Origin: Bacillota bacterium
Lineage (GTDB): Bacteria > Bacillota > Clostridia > Christensenellales > Aristaeellaceae
Length of the DNA stretch: 64,000 bases
Assembly: GCA_023416655.1 (NCBI GenBank)
Contig: JAEZHK010000128.1
Span: forward strand, 113,125 to 177,124
Direction: 5' to 3'
The translations under genes and the position numbers were made by a program. This document shows, in pieces, positions 41,362 through 49,049 of the stretch. The notes under the pieces were generated by a model that did not search any database, was not told the DNA's origin, and saw only the letters and a list, made by a program, of their open reading frames with translations. The number at the start of each line of letters is the position of its first letter. Position 1 is the first letter of the stretch.

Positions 41362-42453
41362 ATGCTGGACGATGCCAATGTGAAACTCGGTCGTGTGCGC
41401 AGGTTCTTGAAAGAAAAGGGATACACGGGGCTCGTGCTCCTGAGGCAGGACAACTTCGCCTGGATCACCACCGGCGGCATGAACCGCGTGGTCATCCCCA
41501 GCGCCGAGGGCTTCGGCGCGGCGGTGATCACGGAGAACGAAGCCTTCCTGGTGGCGCAGGTGATGGACGGCCAGCGCATCATGGACGAGGAACTGAACGG
41601 CTTCCCGCTGGAGTATGTTCCTTTAAAATGGTACGAGGAATCCGTGCTGGAGCGCGCGCTCAAACTGGCGGGGGACCGCCCCGTGGCGGACGTACCCTGC
41701 CGGGCCGAATGCCCGCTCTCCGAGATCTATGAACTGCACTTCCCCTACACCCCTACGGAAATCTCCCGCTTCCACAAAATCGGCGCGATCGCGGACGAAG
41801 TACTCACCCGGGTGGCCGGAGCGATCGAGCCGGGCATGACGGACTACGAAGCCGAGGCTCTGCTGCTCCGGGAATTCGCAAGCCGCGGCGCGATCTGCGA
41901 CGTAATGCTGGTCGGGACGGACGAACGCATCTTCAAGTACCGGCACCCGAACCCCGTGGGCGCGAAGCTGGGCAAATACGTGCTTTTGACCCCGGCGGTC
42001 CGCTACAAAGGGCTGCACTGCAACATCGCGCGCAGCGTGTACTTCGGAAACTCGGTTCCCGGCGAGATCGCAGGGGCTTACGAAGCGGTGCGGCAGGTTT
42101 CCGCCAACTGCATGGCGCTCTGCCAAACCGGAACCAGTTATCAGGACATCCTCGAAGAGCACAAGGCGCTGCTGGCGGAATTCGGCTACCCGGAGGCGTG
42201 GCGCGGCCACTACCCCGGCGGGCGCATCGGCTACTTCATCTGCCAGGCGGGCCACTCGCTGGACCCGGCGCGCAGGATCACCGAAACCGAAGCCTTCGAA
42301 TGGTTCATCACCGTGTCCGGCGCGAAGACGGCGGAACTGACGGTGAAGGATGGCGAAAACATTTCCGTCGCCTCCGCCACCGGCCTCTGGCCTTCAACGA
42401 GCATCACACGCCACGGCCAAACCTTCCCCATCCCGGAAATCATGAAACGCTAA
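41362..42453 (+). CDS. Creatinase/prolidase-like (M24 fold) protein lacking metal ligands
   Basis: A 363-residue protein with a creatinase N-terminal domain (about 1-130) and a pita-bread M24 domain (about 135-363). In metallo-M24 enzymes the first ligands lie in VDxGxxYxGYxSDxTR; here the matching stretch reads LLTPAVRYKGLHCNIARS, so both Asp residues are missing. A His remains in WRGHYPGGRIGY, but the later Glu ligands are not evident. The protein may be a creatinase-type metal-free hydrolase or a non-catalytic relative. The start is ATG at 41362 after GGAGGG. It lies just upstream of a sugar ABC operon, which suggests a role in the same pathway. Confidence 0.8.
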   Translation: MLDDANVKLGRVRRFLKEKGYTGLVLLRQDNFAWITTGGMNRVVIPSAEGFGAAVITENEAFLVAQVMDGQRIMDEELNGFPLEYVPLKWYEESVLERALKLAGDRPVADVPCRAECPLSEIYELHFPYTPTEISRFHKIGAIADEVLTRVAGAIEPGMTDYEAEALLLREFASRGAICDVMLVGTDERIFKYRHPNPVGAKLGKYVLLTPAVRYKGLHCNIARSVYFGNSVPGEIAGAYEAVRQVSANCMALCQTGTSYQDILEEHKALLAEFGYPEAWRGHYPGGRIGYFICQAGHSLDPARRITETEAFEWFITVSGAKTAELTVKDGENISVASATGLWPSTSITRHGQTFPIPEIMKR

Positions 42454-42458
42454 ACGGG

Positions 42459-42736
42459 CTTGCGCATGCGTTGAGAACGCCTGCGCAAGCGAAGGAACGG
42501 GGGCGGATTGCTGAAATTCCTGCGGGAATTTCCAGGCTCAATCCGCACCGGCGGTATTGATTCCCCGTCGGGCGGGCAAGCGCGCCCTTTGGGGGAATCC
42601 ATAACACCGGTAAGGAAGTTTCGCCCTGAGGCGAAACTTGTCCCTCCGGGACTGAATTTGACAGATACGTCAAATTCACCTCAAGCCGGTACTTATGGTC
42701 GGACATGGAGGGCTGCGGCCCTCCAAGCCTCCCGGA
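42459..42736 (+). repeat. Family-1-like element, diverged copy 8, with extra hairpins
   Basis: Starts 6 nt after the M24-like stop. It has a D-like stem (GCTTGCGCA/TGCGCAAGC, 42459-42490), GAAGGAACG, a C stem (GAAATTCC-TGC-GGGAATTTC, 42513-42532), the GGCTCA and GCGGTATT landmarks and a B-like stem (GATTCCCC/GGGGAATC, about 42569-42599). There follow three further hairpins: AAGTTTCGCC/GGCGAAACTT (42616-42639), GAATTTGAC/GTCAAATTC (42654-42677) and GGAGGGC/GCCCTCC (42707-42724), the last like family 2. It fills the gap before the sugar-binding protein gene. Confidence 0.65.
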
Positions 42737-42803
42737 AGTCAGACCCCGGGAAAGTTTAGGAATCGCGCGCCAATCCAGGCGTGAGAATAAAAGGAGGAAG
42801 AAC

Positions 42804-43799
42804 ATGAAAAGGCTCGTAAGCATCGTTCTGGTATTGATCCTCGTGCTTTCCCTTGCGATCCCCTCGCTGGCTGAAGAGAAGACGGTCAAGAAGATCGCCT
42901 TCTGCTTCCAGGACCTGGAAACCGAGTTCTGGGTCGCCGGCTACAAGGCCATCACCACCACCCTGCGCGACATGGGCGTGGAAGTCCTCGAGTACAACGG
43001 CAACGAAGACGCCAACAAGCAGCTCGAGCAGGTGAACGATGCCATCGCCCAGGGCGTGGACGGCATCATCATCATCCCGCAGGACGGCGAATCCGCCGTG
43101 ACCATCGTCAAGACCGCCAACAAGGCCGATGTGCCGCTGGCCGTGTTCAACCGCCCGCCGTCGATCCAGTCCACGAAGGCCATCGTCGTGGTGGCGGACA
43201 ACTTCGCCATCGCCTATTCGGCCGCCGCTTACATGTTTGAGCAGGCCCGCGTCCGCTTCGACAAGACCGGTGAAAAGGTCGTCGCGATGCACATGGTCGG
43301 CGACCTGGGCGACCCGAACGCCATCCAGCGCGCCGAAGGCTTCAAGAAGGCCGCTTCCGAAAACCAGGACATCGTGGACGCCATCGTGGAAGTGCCCACC
43401 AAGTGGGATGCCAATACCGCTTTGGCGAACCTGAAGAGCGCCACTCAGGCCAGCCCCAACTTCAACATGCTGTTCTGCGGCTCCGACTTCCTCTACCCCC
43501 AGATCCAGAGCGTTCTGGAACCGCTGGGCAAGTGGGTCAAGGTCGGCGAGGCCAACCACGTGATCATGGGCGCCGTTGACGGCGACTCCACCGCCGGTCG
43601 CCTGATGGACGAAGGCTTTGTGGACGCCACCGCCGTGCAGGACCTGTACTTTGAAGCCTCCTCTTGCATGGACGCGCTGGTCGCGGCCGTGAAGGCCGGC
43701 GAGACCCAGCCCTCCCAGTGGATCTATGACCCCGGCTTCGCGCTGACCCAGGGCAACATGGCCGAGCGTCACGACGACATGTGGGGCAACAAGAAGTAA
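42804..43799 (+). CDS. Ribose-type ABC transporter sugar-binding protein
   Basis: A 331-residue periplasmic-binding-protein-like (Peripla_BP_4) protein. The signal peptide (MKRLVSIVLVLILVLSLAIPSLA) again lacks a lipobox cysteine. The mature part starts with the typical KIAFCFQDLETEFWVAGYKA strand-helix, with QGVDGIIIIPQDGESA and IMGAVDGDSTAGRLMDEGFV further on. It binds a monosaccharide or related polyol outside the cell and delivers it to the permeases encoded downstream. The start is ATG at 42804 after AAAGGAGGA. First gene of the SBP-permease-ATPase-permease operon. Confidence 0.9.
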   Translation: MKRLVSIVLVLILVLSLAIPSLAEEKTVKKIAFCFQDLETEFWVAGYKAITTTLRDMGVEVLEYNGNEDANKQLEQVNDAIAQGVDGIIIIPQDGESAVTIVKTANKADVPLAVFNRPPSIQSTKAIVVVADNFAIAYSAAAYMFEQARVRFDKTGEKVVAMHMVGDLGDPNAIQRAEGFKKAASENQDIVDAIVEVPTKWDANTALANLKSATQASPNFNMLFCGSDFLYPQIQSVLEPLGKWVKVGEANHVIMGAVDGDSTAGRLMDEGFVDATAVQDLYFEASSCMDALVAAVKAGETQPSQWIYDPGFALTQGNMAERHDDMWGNKK

Positions 43800-43822
43800 T
43801 CAATTGATCTAGGGTTGCAGGG

Positions 43823-43878
43823 GCCGCCGCGCCGGGCGCACGCTTTGAATCAGCATTCAAAGTGCCCGGCGCGGCGGC
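43823..43878 (+). other. Large inverted repeat after the sugar-binding protein gene
   Basis: GCCGCCGCGCCGGGC (43823-43837) pairs perfectly with GCCCGGCGCGGCGGC (43864-43878), and the loop contains a second stem, CTTTGAATCAGCATTCAAAG. There is no T-run, so its likely role is to protect the 3' end of the binding-protein message from decay. Confidence 0.7.
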
Positions 43879-43902
43879 GGGTTCGATGCGGCCCTGCCGC
43901 GT

Positions 43903-43926
43903 AAAAACGCCCCGCGGGGCGTTTTT
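43903..43926 (+). terminator. Intra-operon terminator/attenuator
   Basis: AAAAACGCCCC and GGGGCGTTTTT form a perfect palindromic terminator about 100 nt after the sugar-binding protein stop. With the preceding large stem it fits high binding-protein and lower permease expression. The next gene starts at 44023. Confidence 0.8.
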
Positions 43927-44022
43927 GAGAATCCAGGGATCGCCGCGTTGACATTGCCCCTGAGATGGATTAATGTGGAAGCGACGATCCGATGCAACGA
44001 GTATGTCAGGAGGTGTCCATCT

Positions 44023-45135
44023 GTGACATCCGGAATCGGTGCCCCCGGCCGCGCCGGCCGCTTTACGACCAAGCTTCTCATGAGCGAGTACTTCGTGCTG
44101 GCGCTGAGCGTGATCTACTTCTTCGTCATCGCGGCAATCGTGCCCTCGATGCTCTCACCGCACAACCTCTCGAACATCTTCTCCAACATGTGGCCGCTGT
44201 TCGCCATCGCCGTCGGGCAGACGTTCGTGCTGCTCTTGGGCGGCATCGACCTTTCGCAGACGAGCGTCATGGCGGTGACCAGCGTCATCGGCGCCGCGTT
44301 CATGTGCTCGGCGGCGAACCCCGCGGTCTTGGGGAATTCCCCGCTCTGGGGCTGGTTCCTAACCGAAAACGGCGGGCCGCTCGTCAACCTTCCCGGCCCC
44401 GCGATCACGCTGATCGGCATTGCGATCATGCTTTTGATCGGCACCCTGATCGGCACTGTCAACGGAACGCTCATCGCGAAGCTGAACATGCCGCCCTTCA
44501 TGGTCACCCTGATTGCGCAGATGTTCTATTCGGCGCTCGCGATTTACATTACAAAATCCCAGAACATCATGTTCCTGCCCGAATCCTTTGAAAACCTGGG
44601 CAGCGAAAGCATCGGCTTCTTCCCCTATTCGTTCTTCGTGGCGGTGGCGCTGGCGGCGGTGGCGCAGTTCATCCTGTCGCTGACGCTTCGTGGCAAATAC
44701 ATCTACGCCACCGGCGGCAACATCCGCGCGGCGCGGGTTTCCGGCGTGCCCACGGGCAAGATCACCGTGTTCGTGTACGCGTTCAGCGGCTTCTGCGCGG
44801 CGGTGGGCTCGGTCCTCTACTCCGGACGGTTGATGCAGGGGCGGCCCACGATGGGCGCCACGATGCTGCTGGACATCATGGCGGCGACCGTCATCGGCGG
44901 CACCAGCCTCTTCGGCGGCAAGGGCAAGGTCACCTGGACGCTGTACGGCGTGCTGTTCTACACCATCCTCGCCACCTCCCTCCAGCAGCTGAAGCTGGAC
45001 AACTTCACCATCGACATCGTCAAGGGCGCGATCATCCTGGCCGCGGCGACGCTGGACGCGGTGCGCTCGAGCCTTCGCAAGACCTCCACCACGGCCCCCG
45101 CGCCCGAGGGAAAGAAGGTGGAAGGGCATGCCTGA
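44023..45135 (+). CDS. Ribose-type ABC transporter permease, first
   Basis: A 370-residue BPD_transp_2-family permease with about nine to ten transmembrane helices. The conserved GQTFVLLLGGIDLSQTSVMAV loop matches the GGIDLSVG motif of RbsC-like proteins, with GTVNGTLIAKLNMPPFMVTL and GGTSLFGGKGKV near the end. The start is GTG at 44023, nine bases after AGGAGG; earlier in-frame codons lack a ribosome site. Its end overlaps the ATPase gene by 8 nt. Two different permeases in one operon suggest a heterodimeric channel. Confidence 0.88.
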   Translation: MTSGIGAPGRAGRFTTKLLMSEYFVLALSVIYFFVIAAIVPSMLSPHNLSNIFSNMWPLFAIAVGQTFVLLLGGIDLSQTSVMAVTSVIGAAFMCSAANPAVLGNSPLWGWFLTENGGPLVNLPGPAITLIGIAIMLLIGTLIGTVNGTLIAKLNMPPFMVTLIAQMFYSALAIYITKSQNIMFLPESFENLGSESIGFFPYSFFVAVALAAVAQFILSLTLRGKYIYATGGNIRAARVSGVPTGKITVFVYAFSGFCAAVGSVLYSGRLMQGRPTMGATMLLDIMAATVIGGTSLFGGKGKVTWTLYGVLFYTILATSLQQLKLDNFTIDIVKGAIILAAATLDAVRSSLRKTSTTAPAPEGKKVEGHA

Positions 45136-46651
45136 AAGAGAAGCGCTGCTCACCCTGACGCACGTCAGCAAGGCGTTCTTCGGCGTGTACGCGGTTAAAG
45201 ACGTGTCCTTTGACGTGGCGCCCGGCGAGGTGCTGTCAATCATCGGCGAAAACGGCGCGGGCAAGAGTACCCTCATGAACATGATCGGCGGCGTGTTCCC
45301 GCCGGACGGCGGCTCCATGACCCTGGCCAGCCAGTGCTACGCGCCCGAAAAGCCGGGCGACGCCACGAAAAGCGGCATCGCGTTCATCCATCAGGAGCTG
45401 AACCTGTTCAATAACCTCAGCATCCTCGACAACATGTTCATCAACAGCTTTGAAAAGATCAAGGGCACGCCCTTCATCAACCGCGCGGAACTTCGGCGCA
45501 GGACGCGCGAAGCGCTGGAATCGGTGGAGCTGACCGTCTCCCCCGACATGCTGGTGGAGCGGCTCTCCCCCGGCGAGCGCCAGCTGGTGGAGATCGCGAA
45601 GGAATTGTCCCGGAACCCCCGGCTCATCATCTTCGACGAGCCGACCACGTCGCTGACCGCCCGCGAGACCGAGCGCCTGTTCGCGCTGATCGAGAAGCTG
45701 AAAAAAGAGGGCAAGGCGGTCATCTACATCTCCCACATCCTGGGCGACGTGATGCGCCTCTCCGACCGCATCCTGGTGCTGCGCGACGGCCGCGTGACCG
45801 ACACCGGCGAGAAGAAAGACTTCACCATTGACCGGATGATCCTGTCGATGGTGGGCCGCGACATCGCGCAGATGTACCCGGAGACGACGCCCGTTTCAAA
45901 GGGTGAGGTGCTGCTCGAGCTTTCCGGCGTGTCCCAGCCGGGCATCGTCAAGGACATCAACATGAAGGTCTCCTCCGGGGAGATCGTGGGCGTGTTCGGC
46001 CTGATGGGCTCGGGCCGGAGCGAGCTGGCCCACATCATCTACGGCCTTGAGCGCTACGAGCGCGGCGAGATCCGCTTTAAGGGTGAAGCGTTCAAAGACC
46101 AGGACCCGGTGGGCCGCATCCGCAAGGGCTTCGCGTTCGTCACCGAAAACCGGCGCGAGGAAGGCCTCCTCATGGAATTCCCGGTGGGCGAGAACATCCA
46201 GCTGGCGGCGCTCCCCGCCTACACGAAGGCGCTGGGCGTGGTCAGCCGCGGCATCGAGCAGCCGGTGAAAGAGTCCGTCGAGGAACTGCGCATCAAGGTG
46301 GGCAACGTCAAAAAGCACCAGGCCAAGGGCCTTTCGGGCGGCAACCAGCAGAAGGTGGTCATCGCCAAGTGGCTTCTGACCAAGCCCAAGATGCTCATCA
46401 TCGATGAGCCAACCCGCGGCATCGACGTGGGCGCGAAGGCCGAGATCTACAACCTTTTGAACCGCATCGCATCAGGCGGCACCGGGATCCTCGCGATCTC
46501 GTCCGAGCTTGAGGAGCTGGTGGGCATCTGCAACCGCATCCTCATCATGAATAAGGGCGAGATCGTCGGCGAGTTCTCGCACGTTGAGTTCGACCGGGAA
46601 GCCATCCTGCGCACGGCGTTCCGGCAGAACATGGGGAGGCAAGGCACATGA
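45128..46651 (+). CDS. Ribose-type ABC transporter ATPase with two nucleotide-binding domains
   Basis: A 507-residue RbsA/MglA-like ATPase. The first domain has GENGAGKST, LSPGERQLVEIAK and LIIFDEPTTSLT. The second has a degenerate Walker A (GLMGSGRSEL) with LSGGNQQKVVIAKWL and LIIDEPTRGIDVGAK, the usual asymmetry of this family. It energises uptake of the sugar bound by the product of 42804-43799. Overlaps the upstream permease by 8 nt and the downstream one by 4 nt (ATGA). Confidence 0.93.
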   Translation: MPEREALLTLTHVSKAFFGVYAVKDVSFDVAPGEVLSIIGENGAGKSTLMNMIGGVFPPDGGSMTLASQCYAPEKPGDATKSGIAFIHQELNLFNNLSILDNMFINSFEKIKGTPFINRAELRRRTREALESVELTVSPDMLVERLSPGERQLVEIAKELSRNPRLIIFDEPTTSLTARETERLFALIEKLKKEGKAVIYISHILGDVMRLSDRILVLRDGRVTDTGEKKDFTIDRMILSMVGRDIAQMYPETTPVSKGEVLLELSGVSQPGIVKDINMKVSSGEIVGVFGLMGSGRSELAHIIYGLERYERGEIRFKGEAFKDQDPVGRIRKGFAFVTENRREEGLLMEFPVGENIQLAALPAYTKALGVVSRGIEQPVKESVEELRIKVGNVKKHQAKGLSGGNQQKVVIAKWLLTKPKMLIIDEPTRGIDVGAKAEIYNLLNRIASGGTGILAISSELEELVGICNRILIMNKGEIVGEFSHVEFDREAILRTAFRQNMGRQGT

Positions 46652-47634
46652 GGACGAACAAGAACCTTACGCTGATCCTTCTTAAGAACATCCCCATTGC
46701 GCTCTTTGTGCTGGTGTTCCTGGTGTTCGGCGTGTCGTCCAAGAACTGGTTCACCTGGACCAACTTCTCGAACATTCTGACCCAGTCCAGCTACATCGGC
46801 ATCCTGACCGTGGGCATCACGCTGGTGCTGCTGACCGGCGGCACGGACCTTTCCGTCGGCGCGAACATGTACCTGTCGGCCTCCATCGCGGCGCTTTTGA
46901 TCCGCGCGGGCGTAAACATCTACGTGTCGCTGCTGGCCTGCCTCGTGGTGGGCGTGCTGTTCGGCTGCGTCAACGCGTTCTTCGTGGTCAAGGTCAAGAT
47001 CCCGCCGTTCGTGGTCACGATCGGCACGCTGACCGCCGGGCGAGGCATCGCGCTGCTGCTCACCAACAGCGAACAGATCGCCATGCCCCCGCAGCTGGTG
47101 TCGGGCATCGGCTCCGGCAAGCTGCTGGGCGTGATCCCCTACCCGGTCATCATCTTCGCGCTGGTGGTGGTGGTGGTGGCGGTGCTCTTAAAGTCCACCA
47201 CCGTCGGCCGCCAGCTCTACGCCGTCGGCTTTGACAAGGAAGCCGCACAGAAGGGCGGCATTCCGGTGAGCGGCGTGCTGGCCAAGGCCTACATCCTGTG
47301 CGGGTTCCTGGCCGCGCTCTCCGCCATCGTGTCCATCGCCCAGATCGGTTGCGTGATCCCCGCCTTCGGCGAAGGCTACGAGTTCAACGCCATCTCCGCC
47401 TCCGTGCTGGGCGGCACGAGCCTCGCGGGCGGCATCGGCACCATCTTCCCGGGCGTGGTCATCGGCACAATCCTGATCCAGATGGTCGAGGCTGGCCTGG
47501 TTTTCCTGCAGGTGGACCTCTACATCCAGCCGCTGATCTCGGCCCTGGTCATCCTCCTCGCCGTGTTCCTGGACTCCGTCCGCACCCGCTACATCCTCAA
47601 GCTCCAGCAGCGCAACATCCGGACGGAGGAGTGA
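46648..47634 (+). CDS. Ribose-type ABC transporter permease, second
   Basis: A 328-residue BPD_transp_2 permease with VGITLVLLTGGTDLSVGANMYL, GCVNAFFVVKVKIPPFVVTIGTL and ASVLGGTSLAGGIGT. Distinct in sequence from the first permease (370 residues), so the transporter is probably a heterodimer. The start ATG overlaps the ATPase stop. Last gene of the operon, followed by a family-2 element and a terminator. Confidence 0.9.
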   Translation: MRTNKNLTLILLKNIPIALFVLVFLVFGVSSKNWFTWTNFSNILTQSSYIGILTVGITLVLLTGGTDLSVGANMYLSASIAALLIRAGVNIYVSLLACLVVGVLFGCVNAFFVVKVKIPPFVVTIGTLTAGRGIALLLTNSEQIAMPPQLVSGIGSGKLLGVIPYPVIIFALVVVVVAVLLKSTTVGRQLYAVGFDKEAAQKGGIPVSGVLAKAYILCGFLAALSAIVSIAQIGCVIPAFGEGYEFNAISASVLGGTSLAGGIGTIFPGVVIGTILIQMVEAGLVFLQVDLYIQPLISALVILLAVFLDSVRTRYILKLQQRNIRTEE

Positions 47635-47648
47635 AGGGAGAGGCGAAG

Positions 47649-47720
47649 AGAACGCCGGAGGGCTCCGCCCTCCGGACCTCCCGCAAGGGAGCTGAGCCCC
47701 CTTGACCCCACACAAAGGGT
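47649..47720 (+). repeat. Family-2 two-hairpin element, after the sugar ABC operon
   Basis: Starts 15 nt past the operon stop: GAACGCCGGAGGGC-TCC-GCCCTCCGG, ACCTCCCGC, CAAGGGAGCTGAGCCCCCTTG, ACCCCACACAAAGGG. Confidence 0.8.
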
Positions 47721-47736
47721 ATGGCACATCATAAGA

Positions 47737-47771
47737 AGCGCAGAGCGAACAACAATCGCCCTGCGCTTTTT
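47737..47771 (+). terminator. Rho-independent terminator of the sugar ABC operon
   Basis: AGCGCAG pairs with CTGCGCT around a 17-base loop and runs into TTTTT, about 100 nt after the operon stop and just after the family-2 element. The remaining bases to 47945 show no gene. Confidence 0.75.
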
Positions 47772-47945
47772 CATCGGCTCACGGCGTCAGGGGTATCGAG
47801 ATCTATTTATGGTTTTGGTACAATGGCGATCGGGATCATGCGGCCCGGTAAAGGTGGCCGCCCGAAATGGATAGGATGCGTTGTCCGTTAAGTACCTCCG
47901 CCAGCGCATCTGGCGGAGCGAAAAAGGGGAAGTGGCTTCAGGCGC

Positions 47946-48632
47946 TCAGCAGCAGCAATCGTCGTGGTGCTTTTCCTTGCGCCAGCAGTCCTTGTCAGGC
48001 TCCGGCTTCTTGTGCTCTTCTTCGCAGCACCAGCAGTCCTTGTCATGATCGGGCTTCTCGTGCTCTTCTTCGCAGCACCAGCAGCCCTTGTCATGATCTG
48101 GCTTCTCGTGCTCCTTTTCGCAGCAAGAGTCCCACCAGGACTTTTTGCCGCAGCAAGGGTCTTTCTCCTTCTTGTGGCACGGGTCCTTCTCGCGGCACGG
48201 GTCTTTCTCGCGGCACGGCTCTTTCTCGCGACAAGGCTCTTTCTCGCGGCACGGCTCTTTCTCGCGGCACGGGTCCTTTTCGCGACAAGGTTCTTTCTCG
48301 CGGCACGGCTCTTTCCCGTAGCCCCAGTCTTTCCCGAAGCCCCAGTCTTTCCCGTCGTATTCTTCCTTTTCGCCCTCCGGCTCCTTCACGGGCTTGCGGC
48401 TCTGGTACTTCTCGCGCGGCTGGTATTTCTGGGGAGCGGCGTCCTTACCGTAGCCGTCCTCTTCCTCTTTTTCGCGCCCAGGGGCATAGCCGTTGCCATC
48501 CTCGTACTTTTCGCGGCACGGACGGCTGTAGCAGACCCAGTATCCTTGGCACGAATCCCAGCGGCACCACAAGCAGCAACCGTCCCGGCATTTGTCGGGA
48601 CAGCGTTTTTCAGGCCTGTATTCCTCTCCCAT
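47946..48632 (-). CDS. Cys/Glu/Lys-rich repeat protein
   Basis: A 228-residue highly charged, Cys-rich protein with no hydrophobic segment. The N-terminal 45 residues hold eight Cys (CPDKCRDGCCLWC...). The centre has tandem hexapeptides, PCREKE/PCREKD, about seven times. The C-terminus has two to three 16-residue repeats of the type EKPDHDKDCWCCEEEH and ends in CCC. This composition recalls spore-coat or metal-binding proteins, but no family was recognised. The start is ATG at 48632 after GGAGATG. A hairpin-rich gap separates it from the ABC operon. The Asp/His/Cys content would suit metal binding or disulfide cross-linking. Confidence 0.65.
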   Translation of the reverse strand: MGEEYRPEKRCPDKCRDGCCLWCRWDSCQGYWVCYSRPCREKYEDGNGYAPGREKEEEDGYGKDAAPQKYQPREKYQSRKPVKEPEGEKEEYDGKDWGFGKDWGYGKEPCREKEPCREKDPCREKEPCREKEPCREKEPCREKDPCREKDPCHKKEKDPCCGKKSWWDSCCEKEHEKPDHDKGCWCCEEEHEKPDHDKDCWCCEEEHKKPEPDKDCWRKEKHHDDCCC

Positions 48633-48880
48633 ATTCACATCTCCAATCTTGAGTGGCATCCTGGCTCCCAGGGTACTACAATGTATGCCATACGGGCTTT
48701 TCGCGTGTATTCGCGCCCGTTCGCGAAGGCGGCGCGAAGGGTGGCGCGCGCTTCCCCGAAGCCGCCCTTTCGGGCAAGAAAAACGCCCCCGGATGGGGGC
48801 GCATGCGCGCGAAGGTAGGTGTGCGGAAACCCAGGGTCACCCTTTCTCAGCGCCAACCATCACCTGGGTGCTGCTTTCAT

Positions 48881-49047
48881 CGTTCCCGGCGACCCGTGCG
48901 CCGGGAATCGGTTTCCGGAATCAGTGCGAACACTGGTGCAGGAAACAATACCACAAGTCAGTGAGCCGCCCGAAAAATCCGCAGATTTTTAGGCTCACGC
49001 AGGCTTCTTCCTTTGCGCCCAAAAGCCGCCCGGCGGATTTTGGGCGC
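48881..49047 (-). repeat. Family-1 four-hairpin element, copy 7
   Basis: Begins 2 nt after the stop of the FGGY kinase at 49050, reading D-C-B-A on the minus strand. D is 49015-49047 (GCGCCCAAAAGCCGCC and partner), C 48971-48990 within GTGAGCC/GGCTCAC, B 48911-48946 (imperfect, left arm GGAAT, right arm from a TGCAC-type stem) and A 48881-48908. The rest of the gap, 48633-48880, holds only an AACGCCCCC-type hairpin at 48780-48802. Confidence 0.85.
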
Positions 49048-49049
49048 CT

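Noticed and set aside
48091..48306. Short regular repeats that look like a CRISPR array
   Set aside because: The period is 18 bp or multiples with no unique spacers, and they encode hexapeptides of the Cys-rich protein.
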